DNA of 6,613 bases from Lachnospiraceae bacterium UBA4711 (GTDB taxonomy: Bacteria > Bacillota > Clostridia > Lachnospirales > Lachnospiraceae), in contig DHJV01000156.1 of NCBI GenBank assembly GCA_002404515.1, positions 1 to 6,613 of the forward strand, written 5' to 3'. Below, piece after piece: positions 1 to 6,526 of this stretch. A program made the translations under genes and the position numbers. Under the pieces are notes generated by a model. That model searched no databases, was not told the origin of the DNA, and was given only the letters and a program-made list of their open reading frames with translations. Each line of letters begins with the position of its first letter. Within the stretch, counting starts at the first letter, position 1.

Positions 1-7
1 CGAATTG

Positions 8-72
8 GCGGCGGTTGCGTACATTAACAACACATATATCAGAACATCTAGTACTTCTTAGTTTCAATACAT
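8..72 (+). repeat. Left copy of an inverted intergenic repeat pair
   Basis: This stretch matches the minus strand at 6463-6526, so the two copies face each other across the operon. The best core is 38-72 against 6463-6497: 32 of 35 positions agree, with no gap. A second block, 8-25 against 6509-6526, agrees at 16 of 18 positions and is GC-rich (GCGGCGG). The blocks are separated by 12 and 11 nt. Weaker similarity may continue to about position 104 (AATCTG...TATAT). Positions 1-7 do not match, so the outer end may be near position 8. It lies between the T-box terminator and whatever gene that leader controls. I infer a dispersed intergenic repeat; nothing here codes for a transposase. Confidence 0.7.
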
Positions 73-147
73 CTTATATTACTAGAATCTGATACAACAT
101 ATATGCACAAATTACGTCATGATTTACAACGCCTATAAATCACCAAC

Positions 148-194
148 AAAAAAACACCTTGAGATACAATGCCTTAACCTTGTATCTAAGGGTG
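148..194 (-). terminator. Intrinsic terminator of the T-box leader
   Basis: On the minus strand a 17-position stem (194-178 with 171-155; 14 pairs, three mismatches) closes a 6-nt loop and is followed directly by seven Ts (154-148). Its 5' arm starts with CACCCTT (194-188), the same bases that complete the antiterminator, so the two folds exclude each other as in other T-box switches. Transcription should stop here when the cognate tRNA is charged. Confidence 0.92.
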
Positions 195-407
195 CTTTCA
201 CACGGTTCCACCTTAGTGTTTCACTTCATTTGGCTTTAACGCATGCCTTACGGTGACGCTTCAACAACCGGTTATCCGGTCATCTTCTACGCACAGCTCA
301 GGAATGGTTTTCATACATTTCTTCCATAAACGGCTTCCAGCATCTGCCGTTCTCTCTGGATGGTGCCCATGCACTACTCTTTCCGTCAACGCTTTTTCCT
401 ATATACA
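148..407 (-). promoter_or_regulatory. T-box leader (tRNA-sensing transcription attenuator)
   Basis: This leader RNA binds an uncharged tRNA and then lets transcription continue into a downstream aminoacyl-tRNA synthetase or amino-acid gene, which must lie off the left edge. Stem I has the AGTA loop-E motif (378-375), a helix GTGCAT/ATGTAT (374-369 with 318-313), the AGAGAG element (357-352) and a distal helix ACGGC/GCCGT (350-346 with 334-330) closing GCTGGAA. The right side of the specifier loop reads GAA (312-310) followed by AAC (309-307), the usual place for the specifier codon, giving Asn. Reading one base later gives ACC, Thr. The T-box motif AAGGTGGAACCGTG (214-201) forms a textbook antiterminator: AAGG pairs with CCTT and GTG with CAC around a TGGAACC bulge. 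The UGGA in that bulge predicts a tRNA ending UCCA. Class is secure; amino acid is not. Confidence 0.93.
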
Positions 408-412
408 TGGGT

Positions 413-440
413 ATTATACCACAGGATTTTTGTTTGACAA
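413..440 (-). promoter_or_regulatory. Promoter of the T-box leader
   Basis: The minus strand carries TTGTCA (440-435, five of six to the -35 consensus), a 16-nt spacer, and a perfect TATAAT (418-413) preceded by TGG, which makes an extended -10. Transcription should start near 406, just before Stem I of the T-box leader. It lies about 65 nt past the permease stop codon, so the leader is probably transcribed separately from the ABC genes. Confidence 0.85.
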
Positions 441-503
441 CCCGATTTTTGAAATAAATTATGGAACTTTTTTCTATATATTTCCCCTTCAGGGAGGGGC
501 AGA

Positions 504-2981
504 TTACTCTACCCCTTTTAATACTTCGATCATATCAAGCTTCTTTATCCGCTTTGCGAACAGGAAGCTGACAAGAACGGAGATCACCAGCACGAAGGCA
601 CCAGCTAATACATAATCAAAGGCAGGAACCTTGAGCATGTAATCGTAGTTTTCTCCGTTGCTGTTCATCATCGCATTTAATGTCATGTTGCCAAGCGGTG
701 CGCCCAGCACGATTCCGATGAGTGACAACCAGAAATTCTGTCTCGAAAGCATGCCACGAATCTTCGCAGACTGCATACCAAGCACCTTCAGGGTTGCAAA
801 TTCCTTGATACGCTCATTGAAGGAAAGTGAACCGGAATTGTACAGTACCGTTACAACCAGCACGGCAGAGAACAGAATCATGGCGAAGATCATGATACTC
901 ATAACCTCCATGCCCTTCTCATATGCTTCCTTCATCTCGGTCTGGTTGTTCACGCCGCTGACATAAGAAAGTGTCTTCTTACTCTCAGCATTCTTGTTGT
1001 CTGTCATAAGCAGGGTTGGTGTATAGGTTGCTCCGGTCTTCTCGAAGTCTTCCTTCAAAAATGCGATTCCCTGTGTATCAGAGTTTCTATAGATCGCCCC
1101 AACCTTTGCCTCATACCATGTATTTTTGCTGTACAGATGCCAGTAGATCGTATCACCAACATGAATCTTCATTGTCTCAGAAAGCTTACGGCTGACACTG
1201 ACAGTCCCCGGCTTGATCGATGTAATATTGTTGTCAAGGTCGAGAATATTATACAGTCCTTTGCCCTCGATCACGGTGATCGTCTGTTTCTTCTTCTCAT
1301 CCGTCGTTGGATTCTGCACCTTGGATACTTCAATCTGATCGATCATCACCAGTTCTCCGCCAAGCTCTTCCTGCATCGCATTTACCTCGGAGAGCGACGC
1401 ATCGGCTGATAACTTCACCTGATATTCGGATACGGTTGATTTTTTAAACATCAGATCTTCCATCTGCGGTACAAGCTCATTGCAGCCTACACCATATAAC
1501 ATCAGAAGCATACCAACGGCAGTTCCAATAATTGACATGAACGCACGCAGCTTCGAACGTGAAACATCACGCAAGTTGTACTGTGCCTGAAAGGAAAGCT
1601 TATTCCAGAACGGCAGCTTCTCGAACAGGCATCGTTTGCCCTGCTTCGGTGGTGCCGGGCGAAGTGCCTCTGCCGGACGGATCTTCAAAAGCTTCTTGCA
1701 GCTTAAGAAATCTGCCAGCACACATGCGGCTACGATTGCCACACCGACAACCAGATAGATTGGATGGAAGATCGAATGTAATCCCGGTACAATATAATAT
1801 TCCTCAAACAAGCTGATCAACCACGGGCATGACCAGAATACACCCAAAAGGATTCCGGCGATCACACCAAACAGGGAAATAAATAAGCTGAAGCTTAAAT
1901 AATGGAACAGAATCTTTCCTTTCTTCATACCAAGGGCGTTCATCGTTCCGATCTCTGTCCGCTGCTTGTCAACCATACGCTTCATAGACGTTGCAATAAC
2001 AAGAATTGCAATACCAACGAAGATAATCATAAAGGAATACGAAAATGTCTGGTGCTGGTCAAGCTCACTGTCAAGTCTCGCCAGTCCCGGTACTGATTTC
2101 CGGTCGATCATCGCTGAATATCTGTGATCGATCGCGTCCGCAATCTCGTCCTCGTGTGCAAGTGCCTTTCCGTCGGTCGTCTTAATGACCATCTGTGTGT
2201 ACGGCATCATCTTCGTAAGCTTCTCATCACTCATCTTCTCGACCAGTGTCAGAAGCATATCCTGCGACAGATCATCCACGCTCATACCATATTCATCCAA
2301 CTTATCGAGCACTGCCTGATAGGTATCTGCGTGCTTCTTGATATCCGCCGCCGTAATCTTCTCCTGCTTGATCAGATGTGTTACATACTCCCGAACCGGA
2401 AATGCATCGTAAGACATATATGCCATCGTGATGTTCTCCAGATAGGTATCCGCATCGCCGTCTGCCTGCCGGAACTCATATTCCACAGACTCGACCAGAC
2501 CACGGATTGTCTTCGTAAATGTCACACCATTATATTCAATTGTAAATGCATCGCCGACCTGCAGATCACGTTTCTTTGCAAATGCATTTGCTATCCATAC
2601 ACCGTCCGTATCGTCCGGGTTGAAATCCTCACCCTCAATCAGATACGGTGTATTCACTTCGTTTTCTTTCATTAAGAACAGATCAACCTGTGCGCCATCC
2701 TGCTTCGGTGCGCTCGCCGTCACCTGCATCCGCAGCTGTGCCTGTTCCACAAAATCCAGATTTCTTACCGCTTTCAGATCGTCACTTGTAAAGCCTTCTC
2801 CATACATCCAGATATCGGAGAGATTACATGCATCGTGATATTTGCTTCGCGCCACATTCTGGGATACGACATGTCCCTCCATCGTGATGAATAGCATCAT
2901 GGCTATGGCTGCAAGCAAAAACACAGAGAAGAATGGTCCAAAGTTCGCTTTGAACTCACGCAGCATCTTACGAAATAGCAT
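504..2981 (-). CDS. ABC transporter permease with two FtsX domains (MacB/LolE-like)
   Basis: This is the membrane half of an ABC transporter whose ATPase is the gene just upstream. I prefer the ATG at 2981 (825 aa) over the in-frame GTG at 2987. The ATG overlaps the ATPase stop as TAATG, which implies translational coupling, and sits 10 nt from AGGAGG; the GTG is only 4 nt away. Eight membrane segments are predicted at about 16-34, 314-332, 361-384, 406-426, 480-499, 692-714, 749-770 and 790-809. Two extracellular regions, about 280 and 190 residues, follow segments 1 and 5. The repeated FtsX motif ending in LG appears twice: E343 in EIGTMNALG and E727 in EFATLKVLG. These are the likely ATPase-contacting helices. 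The family moves lipoproteins, peptides or antibiotics by mechanotransmission across the membrane; the substrate here is unknown. It has eight rather than ten segments and no single huge late loop, so it is not BceB-like. No clear U-tract terminator follows. Confidence 0.95.
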   Translation of the reverse strand: MLFRKMLREFKANFGPFFSVFLLAAIAMMLFITMEGHVVSQNVARSKYHDACNLSDIWMYGEGFTSDDLKAVRNLDFVEQAQLRMQVTASAPKQDGAQVDLFLMKENEVNTPYLIEGEDFNPDDTDGVWIANAFAKKRDLQVGDAFTIEYNGVTFTKTIRGLVESVEYEFRQADGDADTYLENITMAYMSYDAFPVREYVTHLIKQEKITAADIKKHADTYQAVLDKLDEYGMSVDDLSQDMLLTLVEKMSDEKLTKMMPYTQMVIKTTDGKALAHEDEIADAIDHRYSAMIDRKSVPGLARLDSELDQHQTFSYSFMIIFVGIAILVIATSMKRMVDKQRTEIGTMNALGMKKGKILFHYLSFSLFISLFGVIAGILLGVFWSCPWLISLFEEYYIVPGLHSIFHPIYLVVGVAIVAACVLADFLSCKKLLKIRPAEALRPAPPKQGKRCLFEKLPFWNKLSFQAQYNLRDVSRSKLRAFMSIIGTAVGMLLMLYGVGCNELVPQMEDLMFKKSTVSEYQVKLSADASLSEVNAMQEELGGELVMIDQIEVSKVQNPTTDEKKKQTITVIEGKGLYNILDLDNNITSIKPGTVSVSRKLSETMKIHVGDTIYWHLYSKNTWYEAKVGAIYRNSDTQGIAFLKEDFEKTGATYTPTLLMTDNKNAESKKTLSYVSGVNNQTEMKEAYEKGMEVMSIMIFAMILFSAVLVVTVLYNSGSLSFNERIKEFATLKVLGMQSAKIRGMLSRQNFWLSLIGIVLGAPLGNMTLNAMMNSNGENYDYMLKVPAFDYVLAGAFVLVISVLVSFLFAKRIKKLDMIEVLKGVE

Positions 2982-3700
2982 TACCACTCCACCTCCTCAA
3001 CTGCAAGTGGATGTTCGTTCGTGATCACTTCACGGATCTTTCCGTTCTTCATACGGATGACCTTATCTGCACACTGTGCGATATCCGCGTTGTGCGTAAC
3101 TAAGATGACGGTATTCTTTCCCTCACGGCTCTGCTTCTGCAGGAGGGATAACACGATCACCCCCGTCTCAGAATCAAGCGCACCGGTCGGCTCATCGCCA
3201 AGGATGATACGTGGCTTCTTGGAAAGTGCCCGCGCAATCGATACACGCTGCTGTTCACCACCGGATAACTGGGATGGGAACTTATCCTTATGATTGGTAA
3301 GTCCAACTGCCGAAAGCATCTCGTCCGGATCCGCAGCATCCTTCACAATGCTCTTGGTAAGCGCGACATTCTCCCGTACCGTCAGGCTTGGAATAAGATT
3401 ATAAAACTGAAAGATAAATCCAATCTTGCGTGCACGGAAATCTGACAACTGCTTATCATTCATCGCCGATACTTCCTCGCCGTCGATCAAAACCTTACCA
3501 GACGTCGGCAGATCCATGCCGCCAAGCATATTCAACACGGTTGATTTTCCGGCTCCGGACTGACCGAGGATGACAACAAACTCGCCTTCCTCAATCGTAA
3601 AACTCACATGGTTGTTGGCATACTGCAATGCCTCTCCTTCTCCATAAGTCTTTACGACATCCTGAAATTCAACAATGGTCTTTTTCCCTGTACCACTCAT
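2981..3700 (-). CDS. ABC transporter ATP-binding protein (LolD/MacB class)
   Basis: This cytoplasmic ATPase powers the duplicated-FtsX permease encoded next. I choose the ATG at 3700 (239 aa), because GGAGG lies 8 nt before it. An upstream in-frame ATG at 3715 would add five residues but has only a purine-rich stretch in front, and the GGAGG would fall inside its coding sequence. All nucleotide-binding motifs are intact: Walker A GQSGAGKST (46-54), Q-loop Gln98 in FIFQFYNLIPSLTVREN, signature LSGGEQQR (from 145), Walker B RIILGDEP with Asp169 and Glu170, D-loop GALD and switch His203 in VTHN. Length and the NLIPSLTVREN and EPTGALD signatures fit the LolD/MacB group (COG1136). Its stop overlaps the permease start by one base. 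It probably has its own promoter (3772-3800) about 65 nt upstream, in addition to any read-through from the kinase gene. Confidence 0.97.
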   Translation of the reverse strand: MSGTGKKTIVEFQDVVKTYGEGEALQYANNHVSFTIEEGEFVVILGQSGAGKSTVLNMLGGMDLPTSGKVLIDGEEVSAMNDKQLSDFRARKIGFIFQFYNLIPSLTVRENVALTKSIVKDAADPDEMLSAVGLTNHKDKFPSQLSGGEQQRVSIARALSKKPRIILGDEPTGALDSETGVIVLSLLQKQSREGKNTVILVTHNADIAQCADKVIRMKNGKIREVITNEHPLAVEEVEW

Positions 3701-3733
3701 AAATTTATCCTCCATCTCTCTTTTCTATAATGC

Positions 3734-3774
3734 AAAAATCGGCAATAGTTAGCATTTGCTAACCATCGCCGATT
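3734..3774 (-). terminator. Long hairpin between kinase and ATPase genes; possible terminator
   Basis: The minus-strand RNA folds into a 17-bp stem (3774-3758 with 3753-3737) closed by the loop AAAT. Every position pairs, with two G-U wobbles. Only five Us accompany the 3' end, two of them in the stem, so termination of kinase read-through may be partial. The centre is the dyad GTTAGC-ATTT-GCTAAC as read on plus, so it could be a protein site instead. The same bases overlap the -10 and start of the ABC promoter. Confidence 0.5.
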
Positions 3775-3800
3775 ATAGCACGTTCCCTTACATATGAAAA
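3772..3800 (-). promoter_or_regulatory. Internal promoter for the ABC ATPase-permease pair
   Basis: The minus strand has TGCTATAAT (3780-3772), a perfect -10 with the TGN extension, and TTTTCA (3800-3795) 17 nt upstream, matching four of six -35 positions. The start should be near 3764-3766, leaving a leader of about 65 nt before the ATPase ATG at 3700. That start lies inside the 5' arm of the 17-bp hairpin. The weak -35 and the surrounding palindromes suggest regulation, plausibly by the neighbouring response regulator, which is inference. Confidence 0.7.
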
Positions 3801-3828
3801 GGTATTCATATGATAATGTTTATCATAT
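3791..3828. repeat. Two overlapping palindromes at the kinase stop and ABC -35 region
   Basis: A 7-bp inverted repeat CATATGA/TCATATG (3791-3797 and 3806-3812, 8-nt spacer) brackets the -35 hexamer of the ABC promoter. A second, perfect 9-bp palindrome (3808-3816 with 3820-3828, 3-nt centre TGT) covers the kinase stop codon. They share 3808-3812, so as RNA only one could form. Neither is followed by a T-tract on the minus strand, which argues for DNA-binding sites more than for termination. Confidence 0.55.
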
Positions 3829-5610
3829 TTTTATTTCTACACAAAACATTTCTTCTTCTATTTTCAGATGAAGCTTACCGCCATGCAGCTTCACAATCTC
3901 ATTCACTATGGAAAGTCCCAATCCATGTCCGCCTGTCCGCTTGCGGTTTTCCTCCTTCTCGTAAGGGTTCAAAAGCTTTCTTGCCGTCTCTGTCGTAAGC
4001 GTTCCCACGTAAGTATTCCGGATTTGGTATGTACCATTTCCAATGTTGATCTCAATCTGTCCGTCTTCCTCTCCGTGCAGAATAGCATTTTGTAGCAGAT
4101 TATCGATCATCTGCCGGAGCATCGCCTCATTTCCACGCATCTGCCCCTCGCCTGTCACGGAAATATGCTGTCCCTGTGCCTCCGCAAGCTCCTTGTATTT
4201 TCCGATCAATGCGTCCGTCTGTGCACGCATATCGACCTCTGTCTTTCTGCCAACCCTGCCTGTCTGGCTAAGCTTCGAGAATCCAAGAGACTGCTCGATC
4301 ATACGGTTCATATCCGCGATATTCTTAAGCATCTCCTCCGCATAATATTCCCGTTTCTCTGTGTGCACATTTTCTTTCAGATTCTCAGCCATACCGGATA
4401 ATATCATCAGCGGACTTTTCAGATCATGCGCCATTGCATTCGTGAGACTTCGCTGGTAATCTTCGAGCTTATACCTTGCCTTAAGCCGCACGTAGGTAAA
4501 CCTGGACCATAGGAAGCTGATGAGCAGGATTGCAAGGATCAGGCAGATTACGAACTTCTGTACAAAGCCACGATTTGCCTGAAGGAAATCATAGTTATAC
4601 GCGAACACAACCGTATATTCCGGATTTCCATTACTTTGATCACCGATTTCTATCACATTATATTGTGCATATGTCTTTGCGAAGTATCCCCGCTCCGCGG
4701 TCACACCGGCACCTTTTAACTGTTTATCATCCTTGTAATCATCATACACATCATATGCAAACTGCAGAAGCTCCGAAATCTCCGCCGACCGAATTCCAAG
4801 AATCGGATACCAGCGTGTTCCCTCTCTCGTCCATCTATCATAGGTCTCCTGTACCATTTTCATGCCTTCTATCTGTTCCGGTGTAAAATCATAGGTTTTC
4901 ACCACTTTCCCTTGCTCTAAACAAGAAACTGTACTGAAATAAAACTGCCGTTTCTCTTCATCTACATAAAAATCCCCGAATTCCATCCTTTCCCCATTTT
5001 CGATGTTGCCATAGATAAAATAGTCATTATAATCCTGAAGGAATTCATCCGACAGTTCCTGTGCACATGTATAATAAGACTGGTATAGATTTATTGTATG
5101 GTCTTTCTCGTCTCCTACCGGCTCATACTGGTCACAGTACAGATAAAACCGTGGATTGCTGTCAATTATGAGTTCTCCATTTTCATTATAGATTGCCGCT
5201 GCCGCTGCAGACACACCATACGCGCCCATCAATCTGTTCGGAATCATGCGGTACATATACGCGCCCATCTGATCATCCAGCTCTTTTCCGGTTTTCATTC
5301 CCATCGCAGTCAGTTCTTCATACCGCCTTTGGACGTATGTTTGAATAATTTCCTGACTTTGATCCATTTCAAATTCCGCGCTATCCTCCGTATCCTGCAC
5401 CACAGATCGAAAATACCAGGCACCACCCATTCCAAGAATCAGAAGCACAAGGACAAACCGTTCCAGCCACACCTGCCAGAACTTCTTCCGTTTCAGATAC
5501 CAGTGGTCCTTCCGGCTTTGCCGCGCATCTCTTCGCTCTGCACGTTTTTGCCTGCGGATTGCACGCCTTTTTTTATTGGCTTCAAAATCCGGTAAAATCG
5601 TAAACTTCAT
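3823..5610 (-). CDS. Membrane sensor histidine kinase
   Basis: This protein should sense an extracellular signal and phosphorylate the response regulator encoded upstream. I choose the ATG at 5610 (595 aa): GGAGG lies 7 nt before it but only 1 nt before the in-frame ATG at 5616. The first 45 residues are very rich in Arg and Lys. A membrane segment at about 52-67 and another at about 349-369 enclose a roughly 280-residue extracellular region. That region contains NENGELIIDSN and a distal YTVVFAYNYDFL strand, which look Cache/PAS-like; this is inference. Only about 25 residues separate segment 2 from the phosphoacceptor His395 (AMAHDLKSPL), so there is no room for a full HAMP domain. The ATPase domain has an N-box (DNLLQNA, Asn504 and Asn508) and a G-rich box GGHGLGLSI (560-568). 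The usual DxGxG box is replaced by RNTYVGT around 531-537. The large ectodomain argues against a Bce-type intramembrane sensor. Confidence 0.95.
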   Translation of the reverse strand: MKFTILPDFEANKKRRAIRRQKRAERRDARQSRKDHWYLKRKKFWQVWLERFVLVLLILGMGGAWYFRSVVQDTEDSAEFEMDQSQEIIQTYVQRRYEELTAMGMKTGKELDDQMGAYMYRMIPNRLMGAYGVSAAAAAIYNENGELIIDSNPRFYLYCDQYEPVGDEKDHTINLYQSYYTCAQELSDEFLQDYNDYFIYGNIENGERMEFGDFYVDEEKRQFYFSTVSCLEQGKVVKTYDFTPEQIEGMKMVQETYDRWTREGTRWYPILGIRSAEISELLQFAYDVYDDYKDDKQLKGAGVTAERGYFAKTYAQYNVIEIGDQSNGNPEYTVVFAYNYDFLQANRGFVQKFVICLILAILLISFLWSRFTYVRLKARYKLEDYQRSLTNAMAHDLKSPLMILSGMAENLKENVHTEKREYYAEEMLKNIADMNRMIEQSLGFSKLSQTGRVGRKTEVDMRAQTDALIGKYKELAEAQGQHISVTGEGQMRGNEAMLRQMIDNLLQNAILHGEEDGQIEINIGNGTYQIRNTYVGTLTTETARKLLNPYEKEENRKRTGGHGLGLSIVNEIVKLHGGKLHLKIEEEMFCVEIKI

Positions 5611-5673
5611 ATGCATCCCTCCACCTACTTATCTGCGCCTGTTTTGCCTGAACACACATCAGATAAAATAATA

Positions 5674-5686
5674 AAATACTAACTAT
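5674..5686 (-). promoter_or_regulatory. Candidate operator motif in the regulator-kinase gap
   Basis: The minus strand reads ATAGTTAGTATTT inside a 97-bp AT-rich gap between the response regulator and kinase genes. It differs from the ATAGTTAGCATTT at 3745-3757 by one base, though it is on the opposite strand. It sits about 65 nt upstream of the kinase start. I see no convincing promoter hexamer pair or terminator in this gap, so the two genes are probably co-transcribed. Confidence 0.3.
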
Positions 5687-5707
5687 AATTTTTCTGTTTT
5701 CACATGA

Positions 5708-6385
5708 CTACGCATCTGATATTTTATAACCCCTGCCTACCACCGTCTGAATCCGCTTTCCTTCCTCGCCAAGCGCATTCCGCAGCTTCTTGATCTGGTT
5801 ATCCACCACACGGTCAACGCCAATATAGTCATACCCCCAGATGTGGTTTAGAAGTGCATCCCGCGACCACACGATATTTTTATGCTCCATCAGGAATCGC
5901 AGGATCTCGTACTGCTTGTTCTGCAGCTGTACTTCCCGCTCCTTCACAAATACCTGACAGCTCTGCTTGTCCATCCGGATCCCGCCACAGGTAATCGTCT
6001 CCTTCCGATTCTCCTGTTTTGTCCGCCGCAGGATGGCAAGTATCTTCGCATACATCGTCGCAAGCGAAAATGGTTTCACAATATAATCATCGCAGCCAAG
6101 TCCGTAGCCCCAGAGTATATCCTCCTCGCTTCCCTTCGCAGTCAGAAATACGATTGGAACCATATCCTTTTTGCGTATCATCCGGCAAAGTGTGAATCCA
6201 TCGATATCCGGAAGCATCACATCGAGCAGGAGCAGGTCAAATGCCTGGCGTTCAAGCGCGCCCTCGCAGGCTCTTCCGTCCTCAGCAAGCGTCAGCCGCA
6301 TCGTGTCTTTTCCTTTCTCGTCCATGTAATCTGCGATAACTTCCCGGATGGATTCGTCATCTTCCACCAACAGAATCTGGTACAT
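5708..6385 (-). CDS. OmpR/PhoB-family response regulator
   Basis: This 225-residue DNA-binding regulator should be phosphorylated by the kinase encoded downstream and probably controls this locus. The receiver domain (about 1-122) has the acidic pair Asp9 and Asp10, phosphoacceptor Asp55 in LLLLDVMLPDIDGF, Thr82 in FLTAK and Lys104 in VKPF, all at canonical spacing. The winged-helix output domain (about 130-225) shows LQNKQYEILRFLMEHKN, the recognition-helix region VDRVVDNQIKKLRNALG and the closing VVGRGYKI. The ATG at 6385 is preceded by AAAGGGGAGA, leaving about 6 nt. The stop is TAG, and the kinase start follows 97 bp later. Length and motifs are typical and nothing is missing. It lies first in the cluster. 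Confidence 0.97.
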   Translation of the reverse strand: MYQILLVEDDESIREVIADYMDEKGKDTMRLTLAEDGRACEGALERQAFDLLLLDVMLPDIDGFTLCRMIRKKDMVPIVFLTAKGSEEDILWGYGLGCDDYIVKPFSLATMYAKILAILRRTKQENRKETITCGGIRMDKQSCQVFVKEREVQLQNKQYEILRFLMEHKNIVWSRDALLNHIWGYDYIGVDRVVDNQIKKLRNALGEEGKRIQTVVGRGYKISDA

Positions 6386-6462
6386 ACTGTTCTCCCCTTT
6401 ACTCCATTGTGAAACTGGTTAGCATTCTATATATAGTTCCAGATTGTTTCATACGATATACA
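6386..6462 (-). promoter_or_regulatory. Upstream region of the response regulator gene
   Basis: This AT-rich leader holds the ribosome binding site AAAGGGGAGA (6400-6391) and a TATATATAG stretch (about 6434-6426) that could serve as a -10. No -35 hexamer at 16-18 nt is convincing, so any promoter would probably need an activator. GGTTAGCATT at 6417-6426 on plus repeats the half-site of the dyad in front of the ATPase gene and could be an autoregulatory site. Confidence 0.4.
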
Positions 6463-6526
6463 ATGTATTGAAGCTAAGAAGTTCTATATGTTCTGATTTA
6501 CATTTTGAAATATACGCCACCGCCGC
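6463..6526 (-). repeat. Right copy of the inverted intergenic repeat pair
   Basis: Read on the minus strand, this begins GCGGCGGTGGCGTATATT (6526-6509) and ends in TTCAATACAT (6472-6463), matching 8-72 on plus. The core 6497-6463 matches at 32 of 35 positions. Weak similarity continues toward 6431, in which case the TATATAT of the regulator upstream region would derive from the repeat. The copy sits directly upstream of the response regulator gene and may supply part of its promoter region. Confidence 0.7.

Noticed and set aside
1..24. Minus-strand ATG at 24 open to the left edge as the start of the T-box target gene
   Set aside because: Only eight codons are visible, there is no Shine-Dalgarno sequence upstream, and it lies within the GC-rich part of the repeat.
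484..499. CCCCT/AGGGG hairpin just after the permease stop as its terminator
   Set aside because: The stem is only 5 bp and on the minus strand is followed by AAATATATAG instead of a T-tract. The AGGGG in the last permease codons can also pair with it, so it is not a convincing intrinsic terminator.
253..615. A 120-codon plus-strand frame at the left
   Set aside because: It runs antisense across the T-box leader and the permease end; the RNA structure explains this sequence better than a protein.
2124..2675. A 183-codon open frame on the plus strand inside the permease gene
   Set aside because: It is antisense to a well-supported permease domain, has no ribosome binding site I can see, and its translation is unusually rich in Cys, His, Ile and Leu, as expected of a shadow frame.
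5098..6412. Plus-strand open frames opposite the kinase (5098-5595) and the response regulator (5882-6412)
   Set aside because: Both are antisense to proteins with intact catalytic motifs and show no recognisable domain.
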